From: Deferrisoma camini S3R1 | GTDB taxonomy: Bacteria; Desulfobacterota; Deferrisomatia; Deferrisomatales; Deferrisomataceae | Direction of reading: 5' to 3' | DNA: 64,000 bases | NCBI RefSeq assembly: GCF_000526155.1 | Contig: NZ_JAFN01000001.1 | Span: 2,505,014 to 2,569,013, forward strand | Shown here: positions 43,700-51,080 of the stretch, piece after piece | How the letters are laid out: every line of letters begins with the position of its first letter | Position numbering within the stretch: position 1 is the stretch's first letter | The notes under the pieces: model-generated | Databases searched by the model: none | Told to the model about the DNA's origin: nothing | What the model saw: only the letters and a program-made list of their open reading frames with translations | Position numbers and translations under genes: made by a program

Positions 43700-44827
43700 T
43701 TACGCCGCCAGAGCCGAGGCGGTGCGCTCGGCAAGGGCCCGCCTTTTGCGGTACGCCTCGCGGCAGATCCGCATGTCCTCGAAAAACGCCTCCATCTCCT
43801 CCATGAGCATGGCCTGGGGGCCGTCGCACAGGGCCTTTTCCGGCCGGGGGTGGAAATCCACCAGCACCATGTTGGCCCCGGCGATCACCCCCTGGGCGGC
43901 GGCGTGCCAGATGTCGAGGATACGATCGGGAGCCGGCACCTTCTTGCCCACGGAATGGGAGGGGTCGATGCACACCGGAAGCCGGGTCTGGCGCTTCACC
44001 ACCGGGACCTGGGCGAAGTCCACCAGGTTCCGGTGGGGGTCGCCCAGGTTCGTTTTGACCCCCCGCAGGCAGAACACGATCCGGTGGTTTCCGTTGGTGG
44101 CCACGTACTCGCAAGCGTTCAGGCTCTCCTCCAGCGTGATGCCCATGCCCCGCTTGAACAGCACCGGAAACTCGTGCTGGCGGCCCACGTGCTTCAGCAG
44201 CTCGAAGTTCTGGGCGTTGCGGGTGCCGATCTGCACCATCACGCCCGTGGGATGCCCCGCCTCGGCCAGTGCGTCGTGGATCTCCTCCAGATGGGCCTCG
44301 TGGGTCACCTCCATGGCGATGACCCGGATGCCGTACCTGCCGGCCAGCTCGAACACGTAGGGCAGGCACGCCCTGCCATGCCCCTGGAAGTCGTAGGGGG
44401 AGGTCCGGGGCTTATAGGCCCCCATCCGGGTGGTGGTGATCCCAAGGCGCGCCAGGGCCTGCATCATGACCTCCACGTGCTCCCGGGTGTCCACGGCGCA
44501 AAGACCGGCGAACACGTGAAAGCTGTCCTGGGAGAAGGTCAACCCCTGGTACTCGAACCCCACCTCGGGGGCCTGGCCGTCATGGCGGCCGATGATCCGG
44601 TACTTGGAGCTCACCCGGATCACCTTCTGCACGAACGGGAGCTCCTCGAACGCCTCGGTGGGCACCTGACGGGTGGGACCGAACACATAGACCTCGTGGA
44701 GGTCCTGGAGCGCGCCCCGCACCCGGTGGAACCGGAGCTCCAGGTCGGGGTACCGGGCCGCCACCGCCCGCAGGGCGGCTCGCTCCGAAGGGCCGGGCTG
44801 GGTGTCGGGTTTGAGCACGACGATCAT
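43700..44827 (-). CDS. aroF: 3-deoxy-7-phosphoheptulonate synthase (DAHP synthase)
   Basis: The first enzyme of aromatic amino acid synthesis, joining PEP and erythrose-4-phosphate. The 375-residue protein has a ferredoxin-like N-terminal regulatory domain (MIVVLKPDT...VQKVIRVSSKY) as in the Thermotoga enzyme, then a TIM barrel with GAYKPRTSPYDFQG, QIGTRNAQNF, LFKRG and CIDPSHSVGKK. The metal-binding cysteine motif reads FAGLCAVD instead of the usual AGPCSVE but keeps the Cys. GGAGGAGG precedes the ATG. A leader peptide and terminator upstream indicate attenuation. Confidence 0.93.
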   Translation of the reverse strand: MIVVLKPDTQPGPSERAALRAVAARYPDLELRFHRVRGALQDLHEVYVFGPTRQVPTEAFEELPFVQKVIRVSSKYRIIGRHDGQAPEVGFEYQGLTFSQDSFHVFAGLCAVDTREHVEVMMQALARLGITTTRMGAYKPRTSPYDFQGHGRACLPYVFELAGRYGIRVIAMEVTHEAHLEEIHDALAEAGHPTGVMVQIGTRNAQNFELLKHVGRQHEFPVLFKRGMGITLEESLNACEYVATNGNHRIVFCLRGVKTNLGDPHRNLVDFAQVPVVKRQTRLPVCIDPSHSVGKKVPAPDRILDIWHAAAQGVIAGANMVLVDFHPRPEKALCDGPQAMLMEEMEAFFEDMRICREAYRKRRALAERTASALAA

Positions 44828-44847
44828 CGAACCTCCTCCTGACGAAA

Positions 44848-44880
44848 GGGGCCGTGGGCGGCTCGCCAACCCACGGCCCC
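44848..44880 (-). promoter_or_regulatory. Second hairpin in the aroF leader
   Basis: GGGGCCGTGGG and CCCACGGCCCC form an exact 11-bp stem with an 11-base loop, between the attenuator terminator and the aroF ribosome site. It could be a back-up terminator (weak T-run, TTTCGTC) or shield the ribosome site. Confidence 0.6.
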
Positions 44881-44927
44881 AAAAACGAAACGGCCACGGG
44901 CTGGCGGTTTGCCTGCCCGTGGCCGTT
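44881..44927 (-). terminator. Attenuator terminator of aroF
   Basis: On the minus strand AACGGCCACGGGC (44915-44927), a 13-base loop, GCCCGTGGCCGTT (44889-44901), then TCGTTTTT: a perfect 13-bp stem with a T-run, 54 bases before the aroF start. Its left arm and loop contain CGGGCAGGC (44911-44919), which pairs exactly with GCCTGCCCG (44979-44987) in the leader-peptide gene, giving the alternative antiterminator. Confidence 0.85.
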
Positions 44928-44962
44928 GGCTGTGCGGGATCTGAGTTCGTCGCGGACCGTCC

Positions 44963-45052
44963 CTACACATCCGCCGCGCGGGCAGGCTTCCGAAACCAGA
45001 AGCCCCCAAAATAAAAGCAATAGCCGGCGGTAAAGTAACGGACGGTCTGCAC
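44963..45052 (-). CDS. Aromatic leader peptide controlling aroF (attenuator)
   Basis: A 29-residue reading frame starting with GTG at 45052, with GGAGAGG at good distance, and ending in TAG. The peptide contains nine aromatic residues, three Tyr, five Phe and one Trp, clustered in RYF, GYCFYF and GFWF. A small hairpin GGCTTC...GAAGCC (44986-45005) covers the FWF codons and competes with the GCCTGCCCG antiterminator segment. Ribosome stalling at Tyr/Phe/Trp codons would favour antitermination and aroF expression. Too small for most gene finders. Confidence 0.82.
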   Translation of the reverse strand: MQTVRYFTAGYCFYFGGFWFRKPARAADV

Positions 45053-45086
45053 GGCGACCTCTCCAAACGAGTTATCTACCCTGATT

Positions 45087-45115
45087 CGTATACCCGAGAC
45101 TCTCGCTCCTGTCCA
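45087..45115 (-). promoter_or_regulatory. Promoter of the aroF leader
   Basis: On the minus strand TGGACA (45110-45115), exactly 17 bases, TATACG (45087-45092), placing the start near 45080, 28 bases before the leader-peptide GTG. The spacer contains the palindrome CGAGA-G-TCTCG, a possible operator. Confidence 0.65.
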
Positions 45116-45131
45116 GGAAAAAGTCCAGCGC

Positions 45132-46163
45132 TCAGGCCAGCCCATCCATGGCGGCGACCTTCTCGAGCAAGTCCACCACCCGGCAGGCGTACCCCCACTC
45201 GTTGTCGTACCACGCCACCACCTTGGCCATGTGGTCCTTGCGCACGTGGGTCAGCAGGCTGTCGAAGATGGCCGAGTGGGGGTTGTTGATGATGTCCACC
45301 GACACGATCGGGTCGGTGCAGTACTCCATCACCCCCTTGAGCTCGCCCTCGCAGGCCGCCTTCATGGCCTCGTTGATCTCCTCGGCCGTGGCCTTCTTCT
45401 CCAGCATCACCGTCAGATCGATGACCGACCCGGTGGGCACCGGCACGCGGAATGCCAACCCCTCGATCTTGCCGTCCAGGTCCGGGATCACCCGGCCCAG
45501 GGCCTTGGCCGCGCCCGTGGAGGTGGGGATGATCGACAGCGTGGCCATGCGGGCCCGGCGGAAGTCCTTGTGGGGGTAGTCGAACAGGCGCTGGTCGTTC
45601 GTGAACGCGTGCACCGTGGTGAGATAGCCCTTCTTGATGCCGAAGTTCTCCAGGAGCACCTTGGCCACCGGCGCCGCGCAGTTGGTGGTGCACGACGAGT
45701 TGGAGATGATCGTGTGATCCGGCCGGAGGATGTGGTCGTTCACGCCCATGACGATCGTGGCCTCCAGGGGATCCTTGGACGGCACGGTCAGGATCACGCG
45801 CCGGGCTCCGGAACGGATGTGCCCTTGGAGCTGGTCCACCTTCCGGAAGGCGCCCGTGGCCTCCACCACGTAGTCGATGCCGAACTCCTTCCACGGCAGG
45901 TCCAGGGGATCGTCGCTTCGGCGACCCGGCCCGCTCAGGACCTGGATCGGCTTGCCGTCGATCACGATGGTGTCCTCGGTCCAGGAGACCTCGCCCGGGA
46001 ACGCCCCGTGGATCGAGTCGAACTTGGTCACCAGCCCCAGGGCGTCCACGGGGGCCAGGTCGTGGATCACCACGAACTCGAGGTCTGCGTTCTTCTTCTT
46101 GGCCGCCCGAAGCACGAGCCGGCCGATGCGTCCGTAGCCGTTGATGGCGATGCGCGCAGGCAT
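45132..46163 (-). CDS. gapA: Glyceraldehyde-3-phosphate dehydrogenase, type I
   Basis: The 343-residue enzyme oxidises glyceraldehyde-3-phosphate with NAD(P)+ in glycolysis/gluconeogenesis. The dinucleotide motif INGYGRIGRLVLR, catalytic Cys in SNSSCTTNC, and substrate-site TGAAKALGRVIP and WYDNEWGYACR are intact. It lies upstream of the aroF leader on the same strand; the aroF promoter lies just after its stop. AAGGAGGGA precedes the ATG. Confidence 0.95.
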   Translation of the reverse strand: MPARIAINGYGRIGRLVLRAAKKKNADLEFVVIHDLAPVDALGLVTKFDSIHGAFPGEVSWTEDTIVIDGKPIQVLSGPGRRSDDPLDLPWKEFGIDYVVEATGAFRKVDQLQGHIRSGARRVILTVPSKDPLEATIVMGVNDHILRPDHTIISNSSCTTNCAAPVAKVLLENFGIKKGYLTTVHAFTNDQRLFDYPHKDFRRARMATLSIIPTSTGAAKALGRVIPDLDGKIEGLAFRVPVPTGSVIDLTVMLEKKATAEEINEAMKAACEGELKGVMEYCTDPIVSVDIINNPHSAIFDSLLTHVRKDHMAKVVAWYDNEWGYACRVVDLLEKVAAMDGLA

Positions 46164-46240
46164 GGCTTTCCCTCCTTACATCGATCGGGGATCACAGCGG
46201 GTTGTCAGACTACTCCGGATCGGCGGCCCCGCAAGGAGAC

Positions 46241-46424
46241 TTAACCCGCATTATTCATGAAGCCTTCTGCTGCAACCGCCGATTGCACGCCATCTCGGGG
46301 CGTGCTCGCGCCTCGGGGCTCGACGTACCGTCCAGTACGCCTGCACCCCTCGTTGCTGCGCTTGCCCCGATCTACCGCACACTCGACGGTTTCGCGACAA
46401 ACGCTCATGAATAATGCGGGTTAA
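46241..46424. mobile_element. MITE-like element with 20-bp terminal inverted repeats
   Basis: TTAACCCGCATTATTCATGA (46241-46260) and its exact reverse complement (46405-46424) bound a 184-bp element without a coding frame. Both ends carry TTAA, which could be the target duplication of a TTAA-specific transposase, leaving 16-bp inverted ends CCCGCATTATTCATGA. The ends look like those of an IS family, so this is probably a non-autonomous derivative. It sits five bases after the HEPN gene. Confidence 0.8.
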
Positions 46425-46429
46425 AGGTT

Positions 46430-46843
46430 TCACCCCGCATTCCGGTCGATGCGGCTCTCCGCCCACTCCACCGCTTCCCGCGCCAGGTCCACGGCTCGGC
46501 GCGCCGTGTCCCGGTCGTACACCCGCGCGGGGATCCCGGCCGGGAGCCCGTTGGGGTAGCGCGTGGGGATGTAGAACCCGTCGAGCACGCTCCAGCGCTT
46601 CACGGAATCCCGGATCTCCGGATACCGGTCGGCCAGTTCGGAGCCCAACCGTTCCACCGAGTGCCCCAGAACGATCTCGGCCCCATCCGCATACCGCACG
46701 GCCTTCAGGGCCTTTTCCGCAACCTGTTGCGCAAGGAAGCAGGCGAGGTGCCAACCTCCCTCCCGGGCCAGATGGTCCGCCCACTTGAGGTCCTCCTGGG
46801 CCTGCTCCAGCCAGCGACGGCCTTCCTCAATGCTGTCTCTCAT
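46430..46843 (-). CDS. HEPN-domain protein (putative toxin of a HEPN/MNT pair)
   Basis: The 137-residue helical protein has the HEPN pattern: [39 protein letters not shown], then LGHSVERLG and [12 protein letters not shown]. The catalytic R-X4-6-H ribonuclease motif is not clearly formed, so activity is uncertain. It overlaps the nucleotidyltransferase gene by 17 bases. Such pairs act as toxin-antitoxin (type VII) modules in several bacteria, the MNT partner modifying the HEPN protein. Confidence 0.82.
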   Translation of the reverse strand: MRDSIEEGRRWLEQAQEDLKWADHLAREGGWHLACFLAQQVAEKALKAVRYADGAEIVLGHSVERLGSELADRYPEIRDSVKRWSVLDGFYIPTRYPNGLPAGIPARVYDRDTARRAVDLAREAVEWAESRIDRNAG

Positions 46844-47180
46844 ACAAAACCCTCCCTGTTTCGAGGGCGCTTCTCAAAAACGGTTCCCCTCGCATCCGCT
46901 CGAACTCCTCGGGAGTGTAGACCAGGAGGTCCGAATCCACCTCCAACCCCAACAGCGGCAGGAGTTTGGCTGCTCGCATGGGAAACGGCTCGTCGGTTCG
47001 CATGACCACGAGGAGGTCCAGATCGGTGAACAGATCCCGACGACCCCGGGCCGCGGACCCGATCAGAATCACCCGCTCCACCTCTGGAAGACGCCCGAGC
47101 CGCTCCGCGACCCGGCTCACGGCACGGTCCAGTCGCTCGGCATATCGCCGTCGTTCGGCATCCAAAGGGGTCGGCATCAT
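46827..47180 (-). CDS. MNT-family nucleotidyltransferase (putative antitoxin)
   Basis: The 117-residue protein has the minimal nucleotidyltransferase motif: [22 protein letters not shown] with GSxARG and the DxD metal pair. It probably adenylylates the HEPN partner encoded downstream. The pair is bracketed by a MITE-like element on one side and three palindromic repeats on the other, suggesting recent gain. Confidence 0.85.
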   Translation of the reverse strand: MMPTPLDAERRRYAERLDRAVSRVAERLGRLPEVERVILIGSAARGRRDLFTDLDLLVVMRTDEPFPMRAAKLLPLLGLEVDSDLLVYTPEEFERMRGEPFLRSALETGRVLYERQH

Positions 47181-47264
47181 CGCTCCCGGGTGGTTCGGTT
47201 TTTCCTATTACTCCGGTGGCTATTAACCCGGCGGATAAACAGGCGCTATCGCTCCCTGCTCGGA

Positions 47265-47450
47265 GGGGCAAGGGACCTGCCGGAGAGCCGGGCGCGGCCC
47301 CTTAGCTCGCCGCGCAGCGCCTCCGACGCTCGGATCGCGAAATGGTTCGGATTCCACCGAGTTGTCATGAAACCAGCTCTTCGGTCCCGTGCCTGCGCGG
47401 CGAATCTCATGCCCGGCTTCGCGCCCGGCCGGAGGCAGGTCCCTTGTCCC
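47265..47450. repeat. Palindromic intergenic repeat, copy 6
   Basis: 186 bp, nearly the exact reverse complement of copy 2, with ends GGGGCAAGGGACCTGCC / GGCAGGTCCCTTGTCCC. The flank CCCGGCGGATAAACAGGCGC to its left is the reverse complement of the right flank of copies 2 and 10, so the repeated unit is longer than the palindrome. The 860-base gap 47181-48040 holds copies 6, 7 and 8 and nothing coding that I can support. Confidence 0.9.
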
Positions 47451-47541
47451 GCCCTCCGAGGTGCCGCGCCTATTTTGCCGCCAGGTCAATACTAACACCA
47501 ACGGAACTATTGTCAGATCCACGGCGTTCACAAGGGAACCA

Positions 47542-47732
47542 GCGGGTGGGGGGCTGGTGGAGAGCCGGGCGCGGCCCCTTACGTCGCCGCGCCCTCACCC
47601 GGCTTGGATCGCTTTGGAAGTTCAGGAACTTCCGCCACCGGTGCCCCGGCCTACCGGGCTGACAACGGCATGCGAAGGCGCGGCGAAAAGGGTGCCGCGC
47701 TCGCGCCCGGCCGGAGCCAGTCCCCCACCCGC
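47542..47732. repeat. Palindromic intergenic repeat, copy 7 (divergent)
   Basis: Ends GCGGGTGGGGGGCTGG / CCAGTCCCCCACCCGC, matching at 15 of 16. GGAGAGCCGGGCGCGGCCCC follows the left end as in other copies, while the core is unrelated. A small hairpin GGAAGTTC / GAACTTCC lies inside. Confidence 0.75.
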
Positions 47733-47775
47733 GTCCGGCAATACCTTCGTAGGCCTTAGTAAATAGACGCGCTCT

Positions 47776-47949
47776 GGGGCGTGGGGCCTGGTGGAGAGCC
47801 GGGCGTGGCCGTACCAGGGGTCAGAGTTCGGAAAACAGTGGGCAGGAAACCCCTTCCACCGTGTGCTCCAACGTTCCACGAAGTCTTTGGATTCAGCCCG
47901 GACTTCTGCCTTCTGCCCCCTGATACCCGAATCGCAGGCCCCACGCCCC
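47776..47949. repeat. Palindromic intergenic repeat, copy 8 (divergent)
   Basis: Ends GGGGCGTGGGGCCTG / CAGGCCCCACGCCCC, exact. GGTGGAGAGCCGGGCG after the left end is family-specific; the core is different (CAGAAGTCCGGGC type). Shares the left flank AGACGCGCTCTGGGG with copy 5. Confidence 0.75.
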
Positions 47950-48040
47950 TGCGACCACCTGCGCGCCTCTATCGTCGCCGGGTTCATAAGCTCCAGTAGA
48001 GTCGGGCCTCCTCCGGATGTCAACCGCCCTCGGAGTCGGG

Positions 48041-50407
48041 TCACCTCAGCCGCCAAGACTGGCCCTTGTGCTCTACCCGCACCGAGAAGCCCCGGTACGC
48101 CGGAAGAAACGTGAGGGACGGAGGCTCCCGGCGATGCCCCGAGGCGAGCCGCAACACCACCTGACGCCGCCGGAAGTCATAGAACGCCCGGTAGGTCCCG
48201 TCGCCCACCCGGACCTCCGCCGGGAAGTGCCCGTCCATCCACGCGGCCAGAGGCGGAGCAAGGCCAGCCGGGACAAGATCGTCCTCGGTGAGCAGGGCCA
48301 GGTCCTCGCCGGAATCGAACCCCAGGGCCGCCAGGCGAGCCGTGACCCACGCCTCGTCCTCTTCTGGAACGTCCTCCTCCGGGGCCCAGGGGACGAGGTT
48401 CGGGGGCAGGAGCCCGGTCCGGGCCAGGGCGGTTGCCCGGCGGACCTCGGCCAGGCCGGCCCGGACCCGGGGCCAGAGCCCCGGGAACACCCGTTCCTCG
48501 ACCAGGGCCCGGACCAGGGCCTCCCGGGCGAGGGGCCCCCGGGGCACCTCCTCCCGCCGGGCCAACACCTGGCCGGCGTGAACGGTCTCGATCTCGCAGA
48601 CGAGCCGGTCCCCATCGACCCGAATCCGCCCCGCCCGCTCCTCCCCCACCCCGGCCTCCTCCAGCCAGGCCGGGGGCACCGGCATGGCCGCCGGGATCAC
48701 GAGCCGGGTCTTCCGGTACCCCGTCCCGACCGCCCGCACCTCCAGGGCGGCCAGGCACCGGTGCTCGGAAGGGTCCACGGCGCTCTCCCGGGCCAGCAGG
48801 GCCTCCCCCAGCCCGTTGGCCCAGGCCACGGCCTTCTTGCGGCGGCGGGCCACGTGGGCCGCCCGGGGATCGGCCCGCAGCACGGCCAGGGCCAGGGCCT
48901 TGCGGTCCCGGGGCCCCCCGCGGCGGGGGCCGGGCCCGGGCAGGCCGAAGGCCTCGCGCAGCTCCCTCCGGATCGTTCGGGCCTCGGCCAGCACGTGGCC
49001 GTGCACCGGATGCACCCCGGCCCGAGCCTCCCGAACGGCCCGGACCAGGCCGACCGCGTCGCACCCCTCGTCCCGGAGGGGATCGCCCCGGGGCGGGCCG
49101 GCGAACACGGGCCGGCCCACGGCCAGGGCGGCCACCAGGTCCACGGCGTCCTCGAGGCACCCCAGGCGCTCGGCCTCCACCAGGATCGCGCCCAGGGGCG
49201 CGTCGAGCGGCAGGCCGAACAGCCTCCGCCCCCGCTCCGTGATCCGGCCCTGAGCGTTCAGGGCGCCGAGGGCGGCCAGGCCCTGGCGGGCCGCGTCCAA
49301 AGCGTAGGGCTTGGGCGGGTCGAGGAACGGCAGGTCCTCGGGGGCCTCGCCGCAGGCCTCGGCCGCCAGGACCAGGGGCTCCAGGGCCTCCCGGTGGATC
49401 TCGGGGGGCGAGGTCTCCGACAGGATCGCCTCGGGGCTCCACAGCCGGTAGCACACCCCCGGCGCGGTGCGGCCGGCCCGGCCGGCCCGCTGCTCGGCGC
49501 TGTCCCGGGCCACCGGAAGCAGGGTCAGGAACCCCCGGCCGTTGTGGTACCGGGTGCGGCGCACGAGCCCCGAGTCGATCACCACGCCCACCCCGGGGAT
49601 CGTGAGCGAGGTCTCGGCCACGTTGGTGGCCAGGATCACCCGCCGCCGTTCGGCCGGCCGGAACACCCGGCCCTGCTCCTTCAGGGACAGGCCGCCGTGG
49701 AGGGGCAGCACCTCCAGGTCCTGCCGGTTCGCGAGAGCCCGGGCCGCCGACGCGATCTCGGCCTTGCCCGGCAGGAACACCAGCACGTCGCCCGGGTCGT
49801 TCCGGGCCTGATCGAGCGCCTCGACGATCCGCTCCTCCAGCCCCCGGACGTCGGGCAGGAACGCCCGGCCGGGCACGTGGTGCACGCGCACGGGGAACCG
49901 CCGCCCTTCGGCCCGAAGCACCCGAGCCCCCAGATGCCGCCCCACCCGATCCGCATCCAGGGTGGCCGACATGACCACCAAACGGTGCCGGCCCCTGCGC
50001 AGGAGCAGGGCGAGCAGCAGATCGAGGTCCAGGCTGCGCTCGTGGAACTCGTCGAGCACCATCACCCCGAACTCCTCCAGCGGCCCCGAGGCGAGCCACC
50101 GGAGCACCACCCCGGGCGTGGCGAACACGATCCGGGTCTGCGGCCCGGCCCGGTTCTCCGCGCGCACCACGTACCCCACGCCCCGGCCGAGGGGGGTGCG
50201 CTCCAGCTCGGCCACCCGTTCCGCCAGGGCCCGGCACGCGACCCGGCGGGGCTCCACCACCAGCACCCGGCCGGCGGCCGCGGCCCACCGGGGCACCTGG
50301 GTGGACTTGCCGGTGCCGGTGGGCGCCGAGATCACGACCCTTCCCCCGGCCAGGGCCGCTTTGAAGTCGCCTGCCAGGGTGTCGATGGGAAGCCGTTCGT
50401 TTTCCAT
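48041..50407 (-). CDS. hrpB: ATP-dependent helicase HrpB
   Basis: The 788-residue DEAH-type helicase has Walker A APTGTGKST, the HrpB-typical DEFHERSLD motif II, SATLD motif III and QRAGRAGRT motif VI, then the long HrpB-specific C-terminus ending in GFSVRVEHKGQSW. In E. coli it is a putative RNA helicase of unclear role. The start MENERLP at 50407 lies next to a heptamer array, leaving no clear ribosome site. Confidence 0.92.
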   Translation of the reverse strand: MENERLPIDTLAGDFKAALAGGRVVISAPTGTGKSTQVPRWAAAAGRVLVVEPRRVACRALAERVAELERTPLGRGVGYVVRAENRAGPQTRIVFATPGVVLRWLASGPLEEFGVMVLDEFHERSLDLDLLLALLLRRGRHRLVVMSATLDADRVGRHLGARVLRAEGRRFPVRVHHVPGRAFLPDVRGLEERIVEALDQARNDPGDVLVFLPGKAEIASAARALANRQDLEVLPLHGGLSLKEQGRVFRPAERRRVILATNVAETSLTIPGVGVVIDSGLVRRTRYHNGRGFLTLLPVARDSAEQRAGRAGRTAPGVCYRLWSPEAILSETSPPEIHREALEPLVLAAEACGEAPEDLPFLDPPKPYALDAARQGLAALGALNAQGRITERGRRLFGLPLDAPLGAILVEAERLGCLEDAVDLVAALAVGRPVFAGPPRGDPLRDEGCDAVGLVRAVREARAGVHPVHGHVLAEARTIRRELREAFGLPGPGPRRGGPRDRKALALAVLRADPRAAHVARRRKKAVAWANGLGEALLARESAVDPSEHRCLAALEVRAVGTGYRKTRLVIPAAMPVPPAWLEEAGVGEERAGRIRVDGDRLVCEIETVHAGQVLARREEVPRGPLAREALVRALVEERVFPGLWPRVRAGLAEVRRATALARTGLLPPNLVPWAPEEDVPEEDEAWVTARLAALGFDSGEDLALLTEDDLVPAGLAPPLAAWMDGHFPAEVRVGDGTYRAFYDFRRRQVVLRLASGHRREPPSLTFLPAYRGFSVRVEHKGQSWRLR

Positions 50408-50411
50408 GGAA

Positions 50412-50447
50412 CTTCGGTCGTTGGTCGTCAGTCGTTGGTCGTCAGTC
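50412..50447. repeat. Tandem heptamer array before hrpB
   Basis: Five units (CTTCGGT, CGTTGGT, CGTCAGT, CGTTGGT, CGTCAGT) start five bases upstream of the hrpB ATG, occupying the place where a ribosome site is expected. Confidence 0.7.
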
Positions 50448-50501
50448 TGGGGCCTTCGGCCCGCCGGTCTGTTACGCAAAAACGTACATCCATTCCGGGG
50501 C

Positions 50502-50654
50502 GGGGCTGGGGGCTCCGACGAAGCGCGACGACCGAGCAACTCGGGCCGACCGGCGCCAGGGGAGCGGCCGCGGCGCGTGCTCTCACGCGCCGCAGCGGAC
50601 CGCGCCGAGGCGGCCCCTGCGAGGCCGTTCAGCGAAGGAGGGGCCCCCAGCCCC
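50502..50654. repeat. Large palindromic element with an internal perfect hairpin
   Basis: Ends GGGGCTGGGGGC / GCCCCCAGCCCC are exact inverted repeats. Inside lies GCGGCGCGTG, loop CTCT, CACGCGCCGC (50570-50593), a perfect 10-bp stem. It resembles the 185-bp family in layout but not in core sequence. With the two heptamer arrays it fills the 50408-50834 gap. Confidence 0.65.
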
Positions 50655-50802
50655 ACCCCCTCGGGGAATGCACGAATTTACGAACCACGCCACTAGTCCG
50701 CAGGGGCCTGAGGGAGCTTCCAGCCCGAAAGTCCTCCGCAACGTTGACTTTGGGCTCCGGGGAGTTTAGCAAGGAACCTCGGCCCGGTTCATGGGGGCCG
50801 CA

Positions 50803-50830
50803 GACCGTAGACCGACGACCGGAGACCGAC
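50803..50830. repeat. Tandem heptamer array (four perfect-phase units)
   Basis: GACCGTA, GACCGAC, GACCGGA, GACCGAC end four bases before the ATG of the next gene. Confidence 0.75.
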
Positions 50831-50834
50831 CCCT

Positions 50835-51080
50835 ATGGAGATCGTGCGGGGACGGCTATACAGGGTGGTGGTGGAGTACCCCTGGGGCCGGAAGGTCGAG
50901 GTCCTGACCCGGGAGGTGGTGCGCGAGGCCGACGGAACGGTCCGTTGGAGCGGAGAAGGGGGCTGGGCCGCTTTGGACGTGGTGATCGGCGAGACCGCGG
51001 ACCGGGTGACGGGCTGGCACGAGGGGCACACCGACGTGACCGTGCGCATCGAGCCCGCGGGACGGGAGGAGGAACGGTGA
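50835..51080 (+). CDS. Small protein of unknown function
   Basis: An 81-residue frame that overlaps the aldo/keto reductase start by four bases. The sequence is beta-rich (YRVVVEYPWGRKVEVLTREVV, then DVTVRIEPAG) without cysteines or membrane segments. I recognise no family. Codon use (strong G/C at third positions) and the translational overlap support a real gene. The only upstream ribosome-like site (GGAG) lies inside the heptamer array. Confidence 0.6.
   Translation: MEIVRGRLYRVVVEYPWGRKVEVLTREVVREADGTVRWSGEGGWAALDVVIGETADRVTGWHEGHTDVTVRIEPAGREEER

Noticed and set aside
47181-48040. Short reading frames in the gap before hrpB.
   Set aside because: All fall in palindromic repeat copies 6-8 or their flanks and show no ribosome site or family.
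50412-50830. CRISPR-like array from the tandem repeats.
   Set aside because: Units are 7 bases without spacers; there are no cas genes.
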